64,000 nucleotides of DNA. Source: Antedon mediterranea. Its lineage: Eukaryota > Echinodermata > Crinoidea > Comatulida > Antedonidae. The stretch covers positions 12,129,001-12,193,000 of the forward strand of contig NC_092680.1 of the NCBI RefSeq assembly GCF_964355755.1, in the 5' to 3' direction. A program made the translations under genes and the position numbers. Of this stretch, positions 63,692-64,000 are shown in pieces; positions within the stretch are counted from its first letter, which is position 1, and each line of letters opens with the position of its first letter. The notes beneath the pieces were generated by a model, which saw only the letters and a program-made list of their open reading frames with translations, did not search any database and was not told the DNA's origin.

Positions 63692-64000
63692 TTACTTCCT
63701 TGTAACCCTTTTCCTTAGGTTGATTTTTTTTTTGGTTTTCTGTGGTGGATTTTCTGGTGATGTTTCCTTTAAATCTTTTTCAGTTCTACTTTCATCAGTG
63801 GTAGCCCCTTTCCTTTCATTGTTACTTTTTGAGTTTTGAGTGGAAGAAACAAAAAAATCTGTTACCTTCTTCTGTTCTTTGCTTTCACTTGATTCACTAA
63901 TGGTCGTTTCCTCACTGTCCAAAATTATTATATCTTTGTCTTTTACATGTTCTTGTTCTTCATCAGATTCACTTCCGCTGCTGTCATCTGCAGTATCTTG
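63692..64000 (-). CDS. Second LINE ORF1, C-terminal part (runs off the window)
   Basis: The open frame enters from beyond 64000 and ends at 63692, about 102 residues visible. It is very acidic and serine-rich (DDSSGSESDEE, then ETTISESSESKEQKK) and ends with a basic tail (KTKKKINLRKRVTRK). No RRM or zinc knuckle is visible here; these would lie upstream. It is assigned as ORF1 only by position, 120 nt before ORF2 on the same strand. It could be another protein domain fused to ORF1. Confidence 0.55.
   Translation of the reverse strand, partial: QDTADDSSGSESDEEQEHVKDKDIIILDSEETTISESSESKEQKKVTDFFVSSTQNSKSNNERKGATTDESRTEKDLKETSPENPPQKTKKKINLRKRVTRK

Larger units (their letters stand above)
55379..64000 (-). 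mobile_element. Second L1/Tx1-like LINE, decayed and interrupted
   Basis: Minus-strand order: ORF1 end (beyond 64000 to 63692), ORF2 endonuclease (63571-62177), RT (62171-61047), decayed connection (61046-60597), then a foreign block (57496-60595), then ORF2 C-terminus (57494-56811) and an A-rich 3' region to about 55379. The ORF2 reading frame matches across the foreign block, with tac on both sides, so one element was split by a later insertion. Frame breaks and two in-frame stops show it is older than the LINE at 606-6227. Confidence 0.8.

Overview
The window is AT-rich animal DNA made almost entirely of transposable elements and tandem satellites. I found no convincing single-copy host gene. 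The retroelement set (L1/Tx1-like LINEs, a DIRS element, a Mag-like Ty3/Gypsy element and a Penelope-like fragment), splice-like exon pieces and frequent AGGCCTA-type words suggest a marine invertebrate metazoan. The species cannot be fixed from the sequence alone.

Layout. 1-605 is a diverged tandem duplication. 606-6227 is a nearly full-length L1/Tx1-like LINE on the minus strand: ORF1, an unexplained middle ORF, and ORF2 split into four frames. Three satellites then abut one another: a 146-173 bp family (7160-7937), an ~85 bp family arranged as a 340 bp four-monomer higher-order repeat (7938-8790), and a ~187 bp family (8791-10996). From 12011 to 54130 runs one head-to-tail array of a ~262 bp monomer that carries a tRNA-like Pol III A box and B box on the minus strand. 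Three large elements interrupt it: a DIRS retrotransposon (14530-19651), a 2.18 kb terminal-inverted-repeat transposon with a 4 bp target duplication (27640-29821), and a 13.5 kb composite (34701-48163). The composite contains decayed transposase exons, ~640 bp repeats, a Mutator-like foldback element, a Harbinger-like element and a Gypsy element with two identical LTRs. At 54131-55378 the 340 bp higher-order satellite returns, mostly inverted. From 55379 to the window end lies a second, older L1/Tx1-like LINE on the minus strand. It is split by a 3.1 kb block (57496-60595) holding a nested foldback structure and a 5'-truncated Penelope-like element with a GIY-YIG domain and a hammerhead ribozyme.

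Most useful points: (1) the LINE middle ORF has a lipocalin-like stretch and overlaps the ORF2 start; (2) roughly 80 satellite monomers each keep tRNA-spaced Pol III boxes followed by a T-run; (3) a complete hammerhead ribozyme can be drawn in the Penelope fragment; (4) insertion boundaries are clean enough to read the nesting order; (5) most reading-frame breaks in otherwise intact elements fall in A/T homopolymers, so some may be assembly errors rather than mutations.
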